A stretch of 56,942 nt of DNA from the NCBI GenBank assembly GCA_017453325.1, contig JAFTKK010000011.1, positions 1 through 56,942 on the forward strand. Direction: 5' to 3'. This document shows positions 1-7,652 of this stretch, one piece after another. The DNA is from Clostridia bacterium (GTDB lineage: Bacteria > Bacillota > Clostridia > Oscillospirales > CAG-272). The number at the start of each line of letters is the position of its first letter. Position 1 is the first letter of the stretch. The notes beneath the pieces were generated by a model. The model made no database searches and had not been told where the DNA came from. It saw nothing but the letters and a program-made list of their open reading frames with translations. Both the position numbers and the translations under genes were made by a program.

Positions 1-561
1 AAAGGTAAATTTGCTTGCGCAAATTCTCTATCCCGTCATACAAAACAACGTCCAATTTTGTATAAAAAAGGGGATGGAAAAAGCCTTTGAAATAGGCGGT
101 TTTCCATCTTGTAACTGCTTTTGGGGCTTTTGTGGGCTTTGGCCTATCTCAGTCATTCAAATCACATTTTTCTGTGTAGAACGACTTTAGACATGACAAA
201 TAACTGACGGCACACACTTACCTCCACGCGAAGCTCGCGCCAAGCACCGGTCATTCGACGGCCGACACGTGCAGCACCTGACAGCATCACATCTTCCATT
301 ATTTTACGGCACTCACAAAAGAAATTTAATTTGGAAGGTTCCTTGGCGGATCAAGTTTTATTTTTGTGTGGTTGTGTACCTTTCGCCACCTTACATACAA
401 ACCGGACCGATGCTGCCCAAAAAGCGGTGGCTGCTTTTTACGCATTTAGATTGCCGCTTATCATATTACGGATATATTCAACTTATTCTTGAAAGCAACA
501 GGAATTTAATTGAGTGAAAATATCCAAAAAAATATTGTGAAAACTATTGAAAATTCACGAT
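1..561. other. Region without a convincing gene
   Basis: No open frame here has both a ribosome binding site and a recognisable product. The 82-codon frame at 269-517 (+) has no RBS and a random-looking composition. A 45-codon frame on the minus strand (162-299) also lacks an RBS. The first 110 bases instead hold three successive perfect stem-loops, annotated separately, so this may be a 3' untranslated region or a structured RNA from upstream of the window. I could not recognise RNase P RNA, tmRNA, SRP RNA or a tRNA in it. Confidence 0.5.
8..108. repeat. Three consecutive stem-loops
   Basis: Three inverted repeats follow each other. Positions 8-25 form a 7-bp stem (AATTTGC/GCAAATT) with a 4-base loop. 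Positions 38-63 form an 8-bp stem (ATACAAAA/TTTTGTAT) with a 10-base loop. Positions 73-108 form a 9-bp stem (GATGGAAAA/TTTTCCATC) enclosing a smaller GCCT/AGGC stem. All outer stems are perfect. Function is unknown; the series could be the end of an upstream transcript or part of a structured RNA. Confidence 0.45.
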
Positions 562-582
562 TTTTTGTGATTTTCACAAAAA
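562..582. promoter_or_regulatory. Perfect palindrome, operator-like, before the first gene
   Basis: TTTTTGTGA and TCACAAAAA form a perfect 9+9 inverted repeat around a TTT centre, ending just before the -35 element at 586-591. Further GTGAAA/TTCAC half-sites lie upstream, near 514, 537 and 553. The position suits a regulator acting on the promoter of the 141-residue gene. The half-site TTGTGA resembles those of Rex and CRP/FNR regulators, but the spacing fits neither exactly. Confidence 0.4.
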
Positions 583-585
583 GAT

Positions 586-614
586 TTGCGCTTTTTATGG
601 ATCTATGATATACT
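586..614 (+). promoter_or_regulatory. Sigma-A-type promoter of the 141-residue gene
   Basis: TTGCGC (586-591), a 17-bp spacer and TATACT (609-614). It lies about 50 bases before the start codon at 665 and directly after the palindrome at 562-582. Confidence 0.5.
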
Positions 615-664
615 TGTTTTTGAGCAAAATTTTTATAGCAAAATACATATTTTCGGAGGTTTCT

Positions 665-1090
665 ATGGCTATCAAAATGCGTGTTCTTTGCGCTTCCAAA
701 AAAAGCAAAATTGCCGAAATGGCACAGCTGATCAAGGCTGAATATGACCTTGCCATCAACGCTGTTGACAACATTCCCCCTGCTTACTCCTGCAACAACG
801 AGCGTATCGTGATCCTGATGCTCTCCCTCAAGGGCGATCCCGAGGATCAGCTTCGTCTGTTCTGCCGTGAGCTGACCAAGGCACGTGCACAGAACGTGGC
901 TCTGGTGATCGACGGCAACGAGGCTGCCGCCAACAAGATGAAGGCAATCCTTGCCGAGTCGGGCACCACCGTAGCTGAGGAGGTTCACTACGTGAAGTGC
1001 GGCCTGCTTTCCTTCCTTGATAAAATCAAGCCCGAGGAAAAAGAGGCTCTGCTCGCCTTTACCCACCGTATTGTTGACAATCTGCAATAA
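665..1090 (+). CDS. Conserved-looking hypothetical protein, 141 aa
   Basis: I do not recognise this protein. The ATG at 665 follows a good RBS (GGAGG, 655-659); the frame extends upstream but without any RBS. It starts with a hydrophobic strand (MRVLCASKKSKIAEMAQLI), has a second one in the middle (NVALVIDG), and is helical and charged at the end. The strand-helix alternation would suit a small alpha/beta fold, perhaps flavodoxin- or Rossmann-like, but no binding motif is evident. It has no signal peptide or membrane segment. It is monocistronic, with its own promoter at 586-614 and a strong terminator at 1097-1134. Its codons are strongly biased to GC-ending ones, as in well expressed genes. 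Confidence 0.8.
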   Translation: MAIKMRVLCASKKSKIAEMAQLIKAEYDLAINAVDNIPPAYSCNNERIVILMLSLKGDPEDQLRLFCRELTKARAQNVALVIDGNEAAANKMKAILAESGTTVAEEVHYVKCGLLSFLDKIKPEEKEALLAFTHRIVDNLQ

Positions 1091-1096
1091 TTGTGC

Positions 1097-1134
1097 AAAA
1101 AAGCGCCGTTTGCCACGCAAACGGCGCTTTTTTT
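1097..1134 (+). terminator. Rho-independent terminator
   Basis: The stem AAGCGCCGTTTG/CAAACGGCGCTT is perfect with a CCACG loop, flanked by an A run before and a T run after. It closes the 141-residue gene. Confidence 0.9.
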
Positions 1135-1165
1135 CTTGTTTTTTAAAAAATTTTTGTTCTTGGTG

Positions 1166-1194
1166 TTGCCCTGCCCTCATTTTTATGCTATAAT
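1166..1194 (+). promoter_or_regulatory. Sigma-A-type promoter of the apgM operon
   Basis: TTGCCC (1166-1171), a 17-bp spacer and a perfect TATAAT (1189-1194), 53 bases before the apgM start codon. Confidence 0.75.
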
Positions 1195-1247
1195 AACTTG
1201 ATATAATATTCTCGCGCGCAAAATGCACGCGCATACTGAGGTGACCT

Positions 1248-2462
1248 ATGAAATATCTTGTTTTAATTCCGGACGGCATGGCCGATGAACCCATCGAGGC
1301 GCTTGGGGGGCTCACTCCCATGGCAAAAGCGCACAAGCCCTGCATGGATGCGCTTGCCAAGGTTTCGCTCGTTGGTACGGTTTCCAACGTTCCCGCCGAT
1401 ATGGTGCCTGAAAGTGACACCGCCAATCTGGCAATCCTTTCCTATGACCCCAAGATCTATTCCAAGGGACGCTCGCCCCTGGAGGCGGTCAGCATGGGCA
1501 TTGAGATGCAGCCCGACGAAACGGCATATCGCTGCAACGTCGTCACGCTTTCCGACAACGGCGAAGCATACGAGGATAAGATCATCATCGACCATAGCGC
1601 CGATGAGATCACCACTGCCGAGGCTGACGAGCTGATCAAGGCTCTGCAGGCTCATTTCGGCAATGACGAGCGCCATTTTTACACGGGCGTCAGCTACCGC
1701 CATTGTCTGATCCGCAAAAACGGAAACGATCAGTATAATTTCATGCGCCCCCACGACATTCTCGGGCGCCGCATTGGCGACTATCTGCCCCGTGTAGACG
1801 ACGGCGGCGAGGAGTTTTACCGCATGATGAAGGAGAGCTTTGACGTTCTCAATCATCATCCTATCAACGAAGCACGCCGCGCACGCGGCCTGAAGCCCGC
1901 GAACTCGGCTTGGTTCTGGAGCCCCGGCAAAAAGCCGCAGCTTCCCTCCTTTACCGAAAAATGGAATCTCGCGGGTGCCGTGATCTCCGCCGTTGACCTC
2001 ATCAAGGGCATCGGCCTTTGTGCGGGTATGAAATCCATCGACGTTGCAGGTGCCACGGGCAACGTTCACACCAATTATAAGGGCAAAGCCGACGCCGCGA
2101 TCGAAGCTTTTAAAGACGGTGCCGAGCTGGTTTACGTTCATGTGGAGGGTCCCGATGAGTGCGGTCACCGCGCCGAGCTTGAAAACAAGGTGATCTCCGT
2201 GGAGCGTATTGATGCCGAGATCCTCACCCCCGTGCTTGCCTACCTGCGCGAAACGGGCGAGGACTTCAAGATCATGATCCTGCCCGATCATCCCACCCCC
2301 ATCCGTGCACGCACGCACACCATCGATCCCGTTCCCTTCCTCATTTACTCCTCCGATGCTGTTCTTACGGGTGTCGATACCTTCAACGAAGAAACTGCCG
2401 CTGCCAAGAAAAATTATCTTGCCAACGGCTACCGCCTGATGGAGCTGCTCACAGGCAACTGA
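1248..2462 (+). CDS. apgM: 2,3-bisphosphoglycerate-independent phosphoglycerate mutase, archaeal type
   Basis: This enzyme interconverts 3- and 2-phosphoglycerate in cytosolic glycolysis and gluconeogenesis. Its 404 residues belong to the alkaline-phosphatase-like metalloenzyme superfamily. Visible are the N-terminal metal-binding strand LIPDGMAD (D9), the phospho-acceptor serine region ESDTAN (S56) followed by SKGRSPLEA, a second metal site VEGPDECGH near residues 299-307, and LPDHPTP near 344-350. The length suits ApgM (about 400) and not GpmI (about 510). The ATG follows GAGGTG. It is first in an apparent operon with lepB, 18 bases downstream. Together with pckG at the window end it points to active gluconeogenesis, though the two are not linked. 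Confidence 0.92.
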   Translation: MKYLVLIPDGMADEPIEALGGLTPMAKAHKPCMDALAKVSLVGTVSNVPADMVPESDTANLAILSYDPKIYSKGRSPLEAVSMGIEMQPDETAYRCNVVTLSDNGEAYEDKIIIDHSADEITTAEADELIKALQAHFGNDERHFYTGVSYRHCLIRKNGNDQYNFMRPHDILGRRIGDYLPRVDDGGEEFYRMMKESFDVLNHHPINEARRARGLKPANSAWFWSPGKKPQLPSFTEKWNLAGAVISAVDLIKGIGLCAGMKSIDVAGATGNVHTNYKGKADAAIEAFKDGAELVYVHVEGPDECGHRAELENKVISVERIDAEILTPVLAYLRETGEDFKIMILPDHPTPIRARTHTIDPVPFLIYSSDAVLTGVDTFNEETAAAKKNYLANGYRLMELLTGN

Positions 2463-2480
2463 GAACAAGGAGAAACGATA

Positions 2481-3080
2481 TTGAGTGCCAAACACAAGAG
2501 CGTGCCGCAAAAGGGCACGTTTGCCTCAAACCTCATTGAATATCTTGAAATGTTCGTGCTGGCCGTTTGCTTTGTGGTCTTGGTCATGACCTTTTGCGTC
2601 CGCCTTTGCGAGGTGGACGGCCCCTCAATGAACAACACCCTCGCGCACGGCGAAAAGCTGGTGATATCCGATCTCTTTTACACACCCGAAACCGGTGACA
2701 TTATCGTTTTTCACCTTTCGGATTCGGATGTGGAGTACTACAACAAGCCCATTGTCAAGCGCGTGATCGCAACAGAAGGACAGTTTGTGAAGATCGATTA
2801 TCAAAACAAGCAGGTCTTTGTTTCTGACGACGAGGTCTTTACCGAGGATGAGGCGCTGGACGAAAGCGGTTACGCTTATTATGACCGCGGCTTTTTCACC
2901 GAGGCTCTGACCGATACCGAAAGCGAGGTATTTGCCGTGCCCGCGCATCATTTGTTTGTCATGGGTGATAACCGCAACAATTCCGCCGATAGCCGCAACG
3001 CGCACATCGGCATGATAAACGAGAGCTGTGTGCTCGGACGCGCGCTCTTCCGCCTTGCGCCCTTTACCGTATTCAAATGA
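2481..3080 (+). CDS. lepB: Signal peptidase I
   Basis: This membrane-bound serine protease removes signal peptides from Sec and Tat substrates. Its 199 residues start at a TTG preceded by AAGGAG (2468-2473); no ATG is better placed. A single membrane segment spans about residues 20-41. The catalytic serine is S49 in the GPSMNNTL motif, and the general-base lysine is K93 in VKRVIA. The family signature MGDNRNNSADSR covers 161-172. The order lepB-rbgA-rnhB is common in Bacillota, where rplS often precedes it; here apgM takes that position. The adjacent rbgA begins 8 bases later. Confidence 0.95.
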   Translation: MSAKHKSVPQKGTFASNLIEYLEMFVLAVCFVVLVMTFCVRLCEVDGPSMNNTLAHGEKLVISDLFYTPETGDIIVFHLSDSDVEYYNKPIVKRVIATEGQFVKIDYQNKQVFVSDDEVFTEDEALDESGYAYYDRGFFTEALTDTESEVFAVPAHHLFVMGDNRNNSADSRNAHIGMINESCVLGRALFRLAPFTVFK

Positions 3081-3088
3081 GGTGACCT

Positions 3089-3976
3089 ATGCCAACCGAT
3101 ATTATACAATGGTTTCCCGGCCACATGGCGAAAACGCGCCGTCTGATCGGTGAGAACCTTAAAAACGTGGATATCGTTATCGAGCTGCTCGATGCGCGTA
3201 TCCCGCAAAGCTCCCGCAACCCCGAGATCATGCGCCTGACCGAAGGCAAGCCGTTGATCACGCTGCTGAACAAATCCACGCTGGCCGACCCTGCCGAAAC
3301 CGAAAAATGGGTGCGCCGTTACACGGGCGAGGGACACATTTGCCTGCCCTTTGATTGCGTTGCCAAAAAAGGCACGGAACGCCTTTTGCCCGCCATTCGC
3401 GAGGTGCTGGCCGAAAAGCTCGCACGCTATCACCAAAAGGGCATGGACGGCCGCAAGCTGAAGGCTATGGTCGTGGGAATTCCCAACGTGGGAAAATCCT
3501 CGCTCATTAACCTGCTCGGCGGCACCAAAAAAGCCAAGGTGGAAAACCGCCCCGGCGTAACGCTGACCCCGCAATGGGTCACCACCAAGGAGGGACTTGA
3601 CCTCATGGATATGCCGGGCGTGCTCTGGCCGCGCTTTGACGACCGTGAAACGGGTGAAAACCTGGCCATCACGGGCGCCATTAAGGACGACGTGGTAGAG
3701 ATCGAAACGCTTGCCCTGGCCCTTTGCCGCAAGCTTCGCCGCCAATACCCTGCCCTGCTTGCCGCGCGCTATAAGCTGGAGCTTGATACCGTGACCGGTG
3801 ATGCACTTGACGATTACGGCCTGTTTGAGCTGATCGGCAAAAAACGCGGCTTTCTCATCAGCGGCGGTGAGATCAACACCGAGCGCACCGCCAATATGCT
3901 GCTTGACGAATTTCGCGCCGCCAAGATCGGACGCATCACACTCGATACCATTGCGAAAGGAGACCTGCCATGCTGA
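3089..3976 (+). CDS. rbgA: Ribosome biogenesis GTPase YlqF/RbgA
   Basis: This circularly permuted GTPase is needed for late 50S subunit assembly. The motifs occur in permuted order in 295 residues: G4-like NKST (61-64), then G1 GIPNVGKSS (130-138), G2 around T158 (PGVT), and G3 DMPG (174-177). The N terminus [12 protein letters not shown] is the family hallmark, and the C-terminal helical domain contacts rRNA. The G4 motif is usually NKxD; here the fourth residue is Thr, although an Asp follows three residues later (NKSTLAD). The RBS is GAGGTG. The end overlaps rnhB by 7 bases, suggesting coupled translation. Confidence 0.93.
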   Translation: MPTDIIQWFPGHMAKTRRLIGENLKNVDIVIELLDARIPQSSRNPEIMRLTEGKPLITLLNKSTLADPAETEKWVRRYTGEGHICLPFDCVAKKGTERLLPAIREVLAEKLARYHQKGMDGRKLKAMVVGIPNVGKSSLINLLGGTKKAKVENRPGVTLTPQWVTTKEGLDLMDMPGVLWPRFDDRETGENLAITGAIKDDVVEIETLALALCRKLRRQYPALLAARYKLELDTVTGDALDDYGLFELIGKKRGFLISGGEINTERTANMLLDEFRAAKIGRITLDTIAKGDLPC

Positions 3977-4572
3977 CGTATGAGCTGGAGGCAGCTCTTG
4001 AAAACGAGGGCTACACCGCCGTTTGCGGCGTAGATGAAGCGGGACGCGGCCCACTCTGCGGCCCGGTAGCAGCCGCCGCGTGCATTTTGCCGACGGGACT
4101 TGTGATCGAGGGTCTTGACGACTCCAAAAAGCTGACCGAAAAGAAGCGCGAAAAGCTGTATGACGAGATCATCGAAAAGGCCGTGGCCTATTGCGTGGTG
4201 CTGGGCAGCGTGGAGGAGATCAACGAAACCGATATTCTTGCCACTACCCTGCACGCCATGCGCCGTACCATAGACGGTCTTTCCGTCAAAGCAGATTTTG
4301 CTCTCATTGACGGCAACCAGACGCGCGGCTTCACACTTCCCTGCCGTGCCGTGGTGCACGGAGATGCCGTTTCTCCCTCTATTGCGGCTGCCTCGATCTT
4401 AGCCAAGGTCACGCGTGACCGTTTGTGTGTCGAGCTTGATGCCGCCCATCCCGAATACGGCATTGCCAAGCACAAGGGCTACGGCACCAAGGCGCATATG
4501 GATGCGCTGCGCAAATATGGCCCGTGTGAGATCTACCGCACCAAATTTATCCGTTTTCTTGATCGTGAATGA
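3970..4572 (+). CDS. rnhB: Ribonuclease HII
   Basis: RNase HII cleaves RNA in RNA-DNA hybrids and starts removal of misincorporated ribonucleotides from DNA. Its 200 residues carry the [13 protein letters not shown] signature with D22 and E23, a third acidic residue in ALIDGNQ (D114), and [21 protein letters not shown], which supplies the fourth. The length is normal. The start overlaps the end of rbgA, and the stop overlaps the yraN start (ATGA). Confidence 0.95.
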   Translation: MLTYELEAALENEGYTAVCGVDEAGRGPLCGPVAAAACILPTGLVIEGLDDSKKLTEKKREKLYDEIIEKAVAYCVVLGSVEEINETDILATTLHAMRRTIDGLSVKADFALIDGNQTRGFTLPCRAVVHGDAVSPSIAAASILAKVTRDRLCVELDAAHPEYGIAKHKGYGTKAHMDALRKYGPCEIYRTKFIRFLDRE

Positions 4573-4973
4573 AGACTTATACCCCACAAAAAGTCGGAAA
4601 AACGGGAGAAAAGCATGCCGCCCGTATGCTGCGCCGCGCAGGCTACCGCGTGCTGGCGCGCAACAAGCATTTTGGTAAAAACGAGCTTGATCTAGTTGTA
4701 AAGAACAAGCAATATATTGTATTTGTTGAGGTCAAGACGCGTACCGCCGAGGGCGCCAAGACCCTGGGCACCCGCCCCGCGGAAGCGGTTGACCACAGCA
4801 AGCGACGGCACGTAGCAGACGCTGCCATTGCCTATCTTGGAGCCAACCCCACTCCGCTTTGTCCGCGCTTTGACGTGGTGGAGGTCTATCTTGACCGTGC
4901 CAAGCGCTTAAAGCTGTTAAAAATCAATCATATTATTGACGCGTTTTCCGTAAACGGAAAAGCACGTCATTGA
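4569..4973 (+). CDS. yraN: YraN/UPF0102 family putative nuclease
   Basis: This 134-residue member of the UPF0102 family has a Holliday-junction-resolvase-like (PD-(D/E)XK) fold. The GxxGE motif (10-14), the acidic pair E39/D41 in NELDLVV, and VFVEVKTR (E54, K56) fit the expected nuclease core. The cellular role is not firmly established. Its usual position next to rnhB suggests a part in nucleic acid metabolism. The ATG overlaps the rnhB stop codon. Confidence 0.88.
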   Translation: MKTYTPQKVGKTGEKHAARMLRRAGYRVLARNKHFGKNELDLVVKNKQYIVFVEVKTRTAEGAKTLGTRPAEAVDHSKRRHVADAAIAYLGANPTPLCPRFDVVEVYLDRAKRLKLLKINHIIDAFSVNGKARH

Positions 4974-5014
4974 TCTGTCGTAAACAAAGAATAGTATCAA
5001 AGGAGTTCCAAACA

Positions 5015-6499
5015 ATGAAATTTCAAAGCACACGCGATCAAAAGGCCGCTAAATTCAGCGCGGCAGAGGTAATTAAGCAGGGTCTTGCCAACGATGGCGG
5101 CCTGTTTGTGCCGGAGTCTATCCCTACCTTGGCAAAGGAGGAGATCGATGCTCTTTGCAGCATGGATTATCCCGCCCGCGCCGCTACCGTGCTCGGCAAA
5201 TTTTTAACCGATTACACGCCCGAAGAGTTGCTGGCCGACTGCCGGGCTGCCTACGCCCCCACCTCCTTCGTTGGCGGTGCCGCACCCTTACATAAGCTGA
5301 ATGACAGCACCCACGTCATGGAGCTGTGGCACGGCCCGACCGCCGCTTTCAAGGATATGGCGTTGCAGATCATGCCCCGCCTGCTCTCCCGCGCGCTGGT
5401 CAAGACCGGCGAGGAGCGCACCGCGCTGATCCTGGTAGCCACCTCGGGTGACACGGGTAAGGCCGCACTTGAGGGCTACAAGGATATTGACCGCATTAAA
5501 ATGATGGTATTTTATCCCGTGGACGGCGTTTCCACCGTGCAGAAGCTGCAGATGCAGACCCAGACCGGCAACAACGTCAACGTAACCGCCATCAAGGGCA
5601 ATTTTGACGATGCGCAAACCGGCGTGAAAAAGATCTTTTCCGATGCCGACCTTGCCAAGGAGCTTGACGGCAAGGGCTATTTCCTCTCCTCTGCCAACTC
5701 CATCAACTGGGGACGTCTCGCGCCTCAGATCGTTTATTATGTTTCCGCTTACTGCGATCTGTTGAATGCGGGCGAGATCAAGTATGGCGACAAGATCAAC
5801 GTCACGGTGCCCACGGGCAACTTCGGCAACATTTTTGCCGCTTATCTTGCCAAGCTGATGGGTCTGCCGATCGACCGCTTGATCTGCGCTTCCAATAAAA
5901 ACAATATTCTCACCGATTTCCTTACCACCGGTACCTATGACCGCAACCGTGATTTTTATCTCACTATGTCCCCCTCAATGGATATCCTCATTTCGAGCAA
6001 CCTCGAGCGTTTGCTCTACTTTGTGTCGGGTGCCGAAAAGACTGCCGCTTACATGAAGCAGCTGAACACCACGGGCGCCTATACTGTGGATAGTGCGGAT
6101 CTTGCAGCCATCAAGGCAAGCTTTAACGGCTATTTTGCCGATGAGGCTGCTACCGCTGCTACCATCCGCCGCACCATGCAGGAAAGCGGCTATCTGATCG
6201 ACACGCACACCGCAGTTGCCGTCAGCGCCGCAGCACAGTACCAAAAGGAAACGGGCGACTGCAAGCCCATGGTCGTAGCCTCCACCGCCAGCCCCTACAA
6301 ATTCGCGGCTGACGTTTACACCTCGCTTTACGGCGAGGCGCCGGCCTCCGATCTTGCCGCCCTTGACCAGCTTTCGGAAAAAACCGGCGTTGAGATCACG
6401 TATCCGCTGCGCGGCATCGGCGAGCGCACGGTGCGCTTTACCGACGTGGTAAATGCCGACGGCATGCAGGATGCCATGCTGGCTTATCTGACCAAATAA
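5015..6499 (+). CDS. thrC: Threonine synthase
   Basis: This PLP enzyme converts O-phosphohomoserine to threonine. I chose the ATG at 5015 because AAAGGAG precedes it (5000-5006); the frame is open upstream to 4970 but without an RBS. The protein has 494 residues. The PLP lysine is K113 in HGPTAAFKDMALQ, and the phosphate-binding loop is SGDTGKAA from residue 144. NDGGLFVPE near residues 26-34 is the typical N-terminal signature. The long form of about 490 residues matches the fungal/enteric-type subfamily. No other threonine-pathway gene is nearby. It is probably the last gene of the operon that starts with apgM. Confidence 0.94.
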   Translation: MKFQSTRDQKAAKFSAAEVIKQGLANDGGLFVPESIPTLAKEEIDALCSMDYPARAATVLGKFLTDYTPEELLADCRAAYAPTSFVGGAAPLHKLNDSTHVMELWHGPTAAFKDMALQIMPRLLSRALVKTGEERTALILVATSGDTGKAALEGYKDIDRIKMMVFYPVDGVSTVQKLQMQTQTGNNVNVTAIKGNFDDAQTGVKKIFSDADLAKELDGKGYFLSSANSINWGRLAPQIVYYVSAYCDLLNAGEIKYGDKINVTVPTGNFGNIFAAYLAKLMGLPIDRLICASNKNNILTDFLTTGTYDRNRDFYLTMSPSMDILISSNLERLLYFVSGAEKTAAYMKQLNTTGAYTVDSADLAAIKASFNGYFADEAATAATIRRTMQESGYLIDTHTAVAVSAAAQYQKETGDCKPMVVASTASPYKFAADVYTSLYGEAPASDLAALDQLSEKTGVEITYPLRGIGERTVRFTDVVNADGMQDAMLAYLTK

Positions 6500-6505
6500 A
6501 AAAGC

Positions 6506-6533
6506 GGAGTTGCCCGAAAAATCGGGCAACTCC
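6506..6533. terminator. Bidirectional terminator between thrC and the DUF1540 gene
   Basis: The stem GGAGTTGCCCGA/TCGGGCAACTCC is perfect (12 bp) with an AAAA loop. On the minus strand it is followed by a T run (A run at 6498-6503 on the plus strand), so it works best for the DUF1540 gene. On the plus strand only a short TTT follows, for thrC. Confidence 0.8.
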
Positions 6534-6549
6534 TTTGAAAAAGATAAAA

Positions 6550-6729
6550 TCAGTCCTTCTTGGGCTTAAAAGTGGCGCATACCGTATCGGTGCTGGAGGT
6601 GGCAAAGCTGGGGCCGACCGCGATCTTTTGCGCGGTGCAATGGCAATCACCCTCATGGTATTGACAGTTCTTTACGTCACAGGTAATACCCTCGTTTACA
6701 TTCTTGCAGCAGTTATCATTTCTTTCCAT
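6550..6729 (-). CDS. DUF1540 domain miniprotein, 59 aa
   Basis: This short gene ends in TGA (6552-6550) and starts at ATG 6729, preceded by AAAGGAG (6743-6749). The 59 residues are Cys-rich. CC at 7-8, the core CDVKNCQYHEGDCHCTA (17-33) with Cys 17, 22, 29 and 31, then KIAVGP, and a final Cys at 51 match the DUF1540 pattern of Clostridia and Bacilli. The cysteines probably bind a metal. Function is unknown. It diverges from the metallophosphoesterase gene, and the spacer carries sigma-G-like elements (6762-6792), suggesting but not proving sporulation-stage expression. Confidence 0.85.
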   Translation of the reverse strand: MERNDNCCKNVNEGITCDVKNCQYHEGDCHCTAQKIAVGPSFATSSTDTVCATFKPKKD

Positions 6730-6761
6730 TTTGCATACTCTCTCCTTTCAAGGGATACTAT

Positions 6762-6792
6762 CAGTATGCGCCGCGCCCCCGATGTTTATACC
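6762..6792 (-). promoter_or_regulatory. Possible sigma-G-like promoter of the DUF1540 gene
   Basis: Read on the minus strand: GGTATA (6792-6787), an 18-base spacer, then CATACTG (6768-6762). The Bacillus sigma-G consensus is TGAATA-17/18-CATACTA, so 4 of 6 and 6 of 7 positions match. No vegetative -35/-10 pair is evident. The -10 sits in a small palindrome (ATACTGATAGTAT, 6755-6767) that creates a facing motif on the plus strand. Confidence 0.35.
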
Positions 6793-6815
6793 GAATTTCA
6801 GAAAGGAGCCGTCAC

Positions 6816-7559
6816 ATGTCGGTCTTTACCATAGCGGATCTGCATCTTTCCACCGCCTCCGATCACGGGATGGACGTGTTCGGCTCGCGTTGGCGCGATT
6901 ATACTCAAAAAATTGTCAAAAACTGGCGTGCTGTCGTCACCGACAACGATACCGTCATCATACCGGGTGACATCTCCTGGGCCATGACACTCGCCGATAC
7001 CAAGAACGACTTTGCGCTGCTTGAAAGCTTGCCCGGAAAAAAGCTGCTCGGCAAGGGCAATCACGATTTCTGGTGGGATACCGCAACCAAATGCAATAAA
7101 TATTTTGCTCAAAATCAGTTCACTTCCTTTTCCCTGCTTTATAACAACGCTTACGTGGTAGAGGACTTTATCGTATGCGGCACGCGCGGCTGGTTCCTGG
7201 AAAAAAATCAGCAGATCACCGTGGGCGAGGTGGACTACGAAAAGATTATGAACCGCGAGCTGCAGCGCCTGAGATTCAGTCTGCAGGCCGCCAAAAGTCT
7301 GCAGGCGGCTGAGAACGCGCAAAAGGAAATTCTCTGCTTTCTGCACTTCCCGCCGCTTTGGGGAGATTTTATTTCTGAGGAAATGATCGATACCATGCTT
7401 TCCTTCGGTGTCAAGCGCTGCTATTTCGGGCATATTCACGGTGCCTACACGGCGCCGCAGCACCAAATCCACAACGGCTTATCCCTGTACCTCATCTCCT
7501 CGGATCATCTTGATTTTGTGCCCCACAAGATCTTTCCCCTCGAAAACGGTTCTTCTTAA
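6816..7559 (+). CDS. Calcineurin-like metallophosphoesterase
   Basis: This cytosolic two-metal phosphoesterase of 247 residues has an unknown substrate. The metallophosphoesterase motifs appear in order: DLH (D8, H10), PGDISWAM (D52), GNHDFWW (N82, H83), then LHFPP near 178-182 and GHIHGAY near 208-214. No signal peptide is present. The start has AAAGGAG at 6802-6808. Similar stand-alone proteins are annotated only as phosphohydrolases. It diverges from the DUF1540 gene and is followed by the separate tig promoter. Confidence 0.88.
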   Translation: MSVFTIADLHLSTASDHGMDVFGSRWRDYTQKIVKNWRAVVTDNDTVIIPGDISWAMTLADTKNDFALLESLPGKKLLGKGNHDFWWDTATKCNKYFAQNQFTSFSLLYNNAYVVEDFIVCGTRGWFLEKNQQITVGEVDYEKIMNRELQRLRFSLQAAKSLQAAENAQKEILCFLHFPPLWGDFISEEMIDTMLSFGVKRCYFGHIHGAYTAPQHQIHNGLSLYLISSDHLDFVPHKIFPLENGSS

Positions 7560-7582
7560 ATATATATTTTTGTAGAAAACAC

Positions 7583-7611
7583 TTGACAAAACGGTGCAAA
7601 ATCGTTACAAT
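7583..7611 (+). promoter_or_regulatory. Strong sigma-A promoter of tig-clpP-clpX
   Basis: A perfect TTGACA (7583-7588), a 17-bp spacer and TACAAT (7606-7611), 42 bases before the tig start codon. Confidence 0.85.
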
Positions 7612-7652
7612 ATACTTTGTGTGAATTTTTCAATCTTTGGAGGAAGAAAAAA

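Noticed and set aside
162..299. 45-codon minus-strand frame with gene-like codons
   Set aside because: No RBS and no recognisable product; at best a remnant.
269..517. 82-codon frame in the first region
   Set aside because: No RBS, no promoter and no recognisable protein character.
1263..2510. 415-codon open frame antisense to apgM
   Set aside because: Shadow frame; apgM has promoter, RBS and motifs on the other strand.
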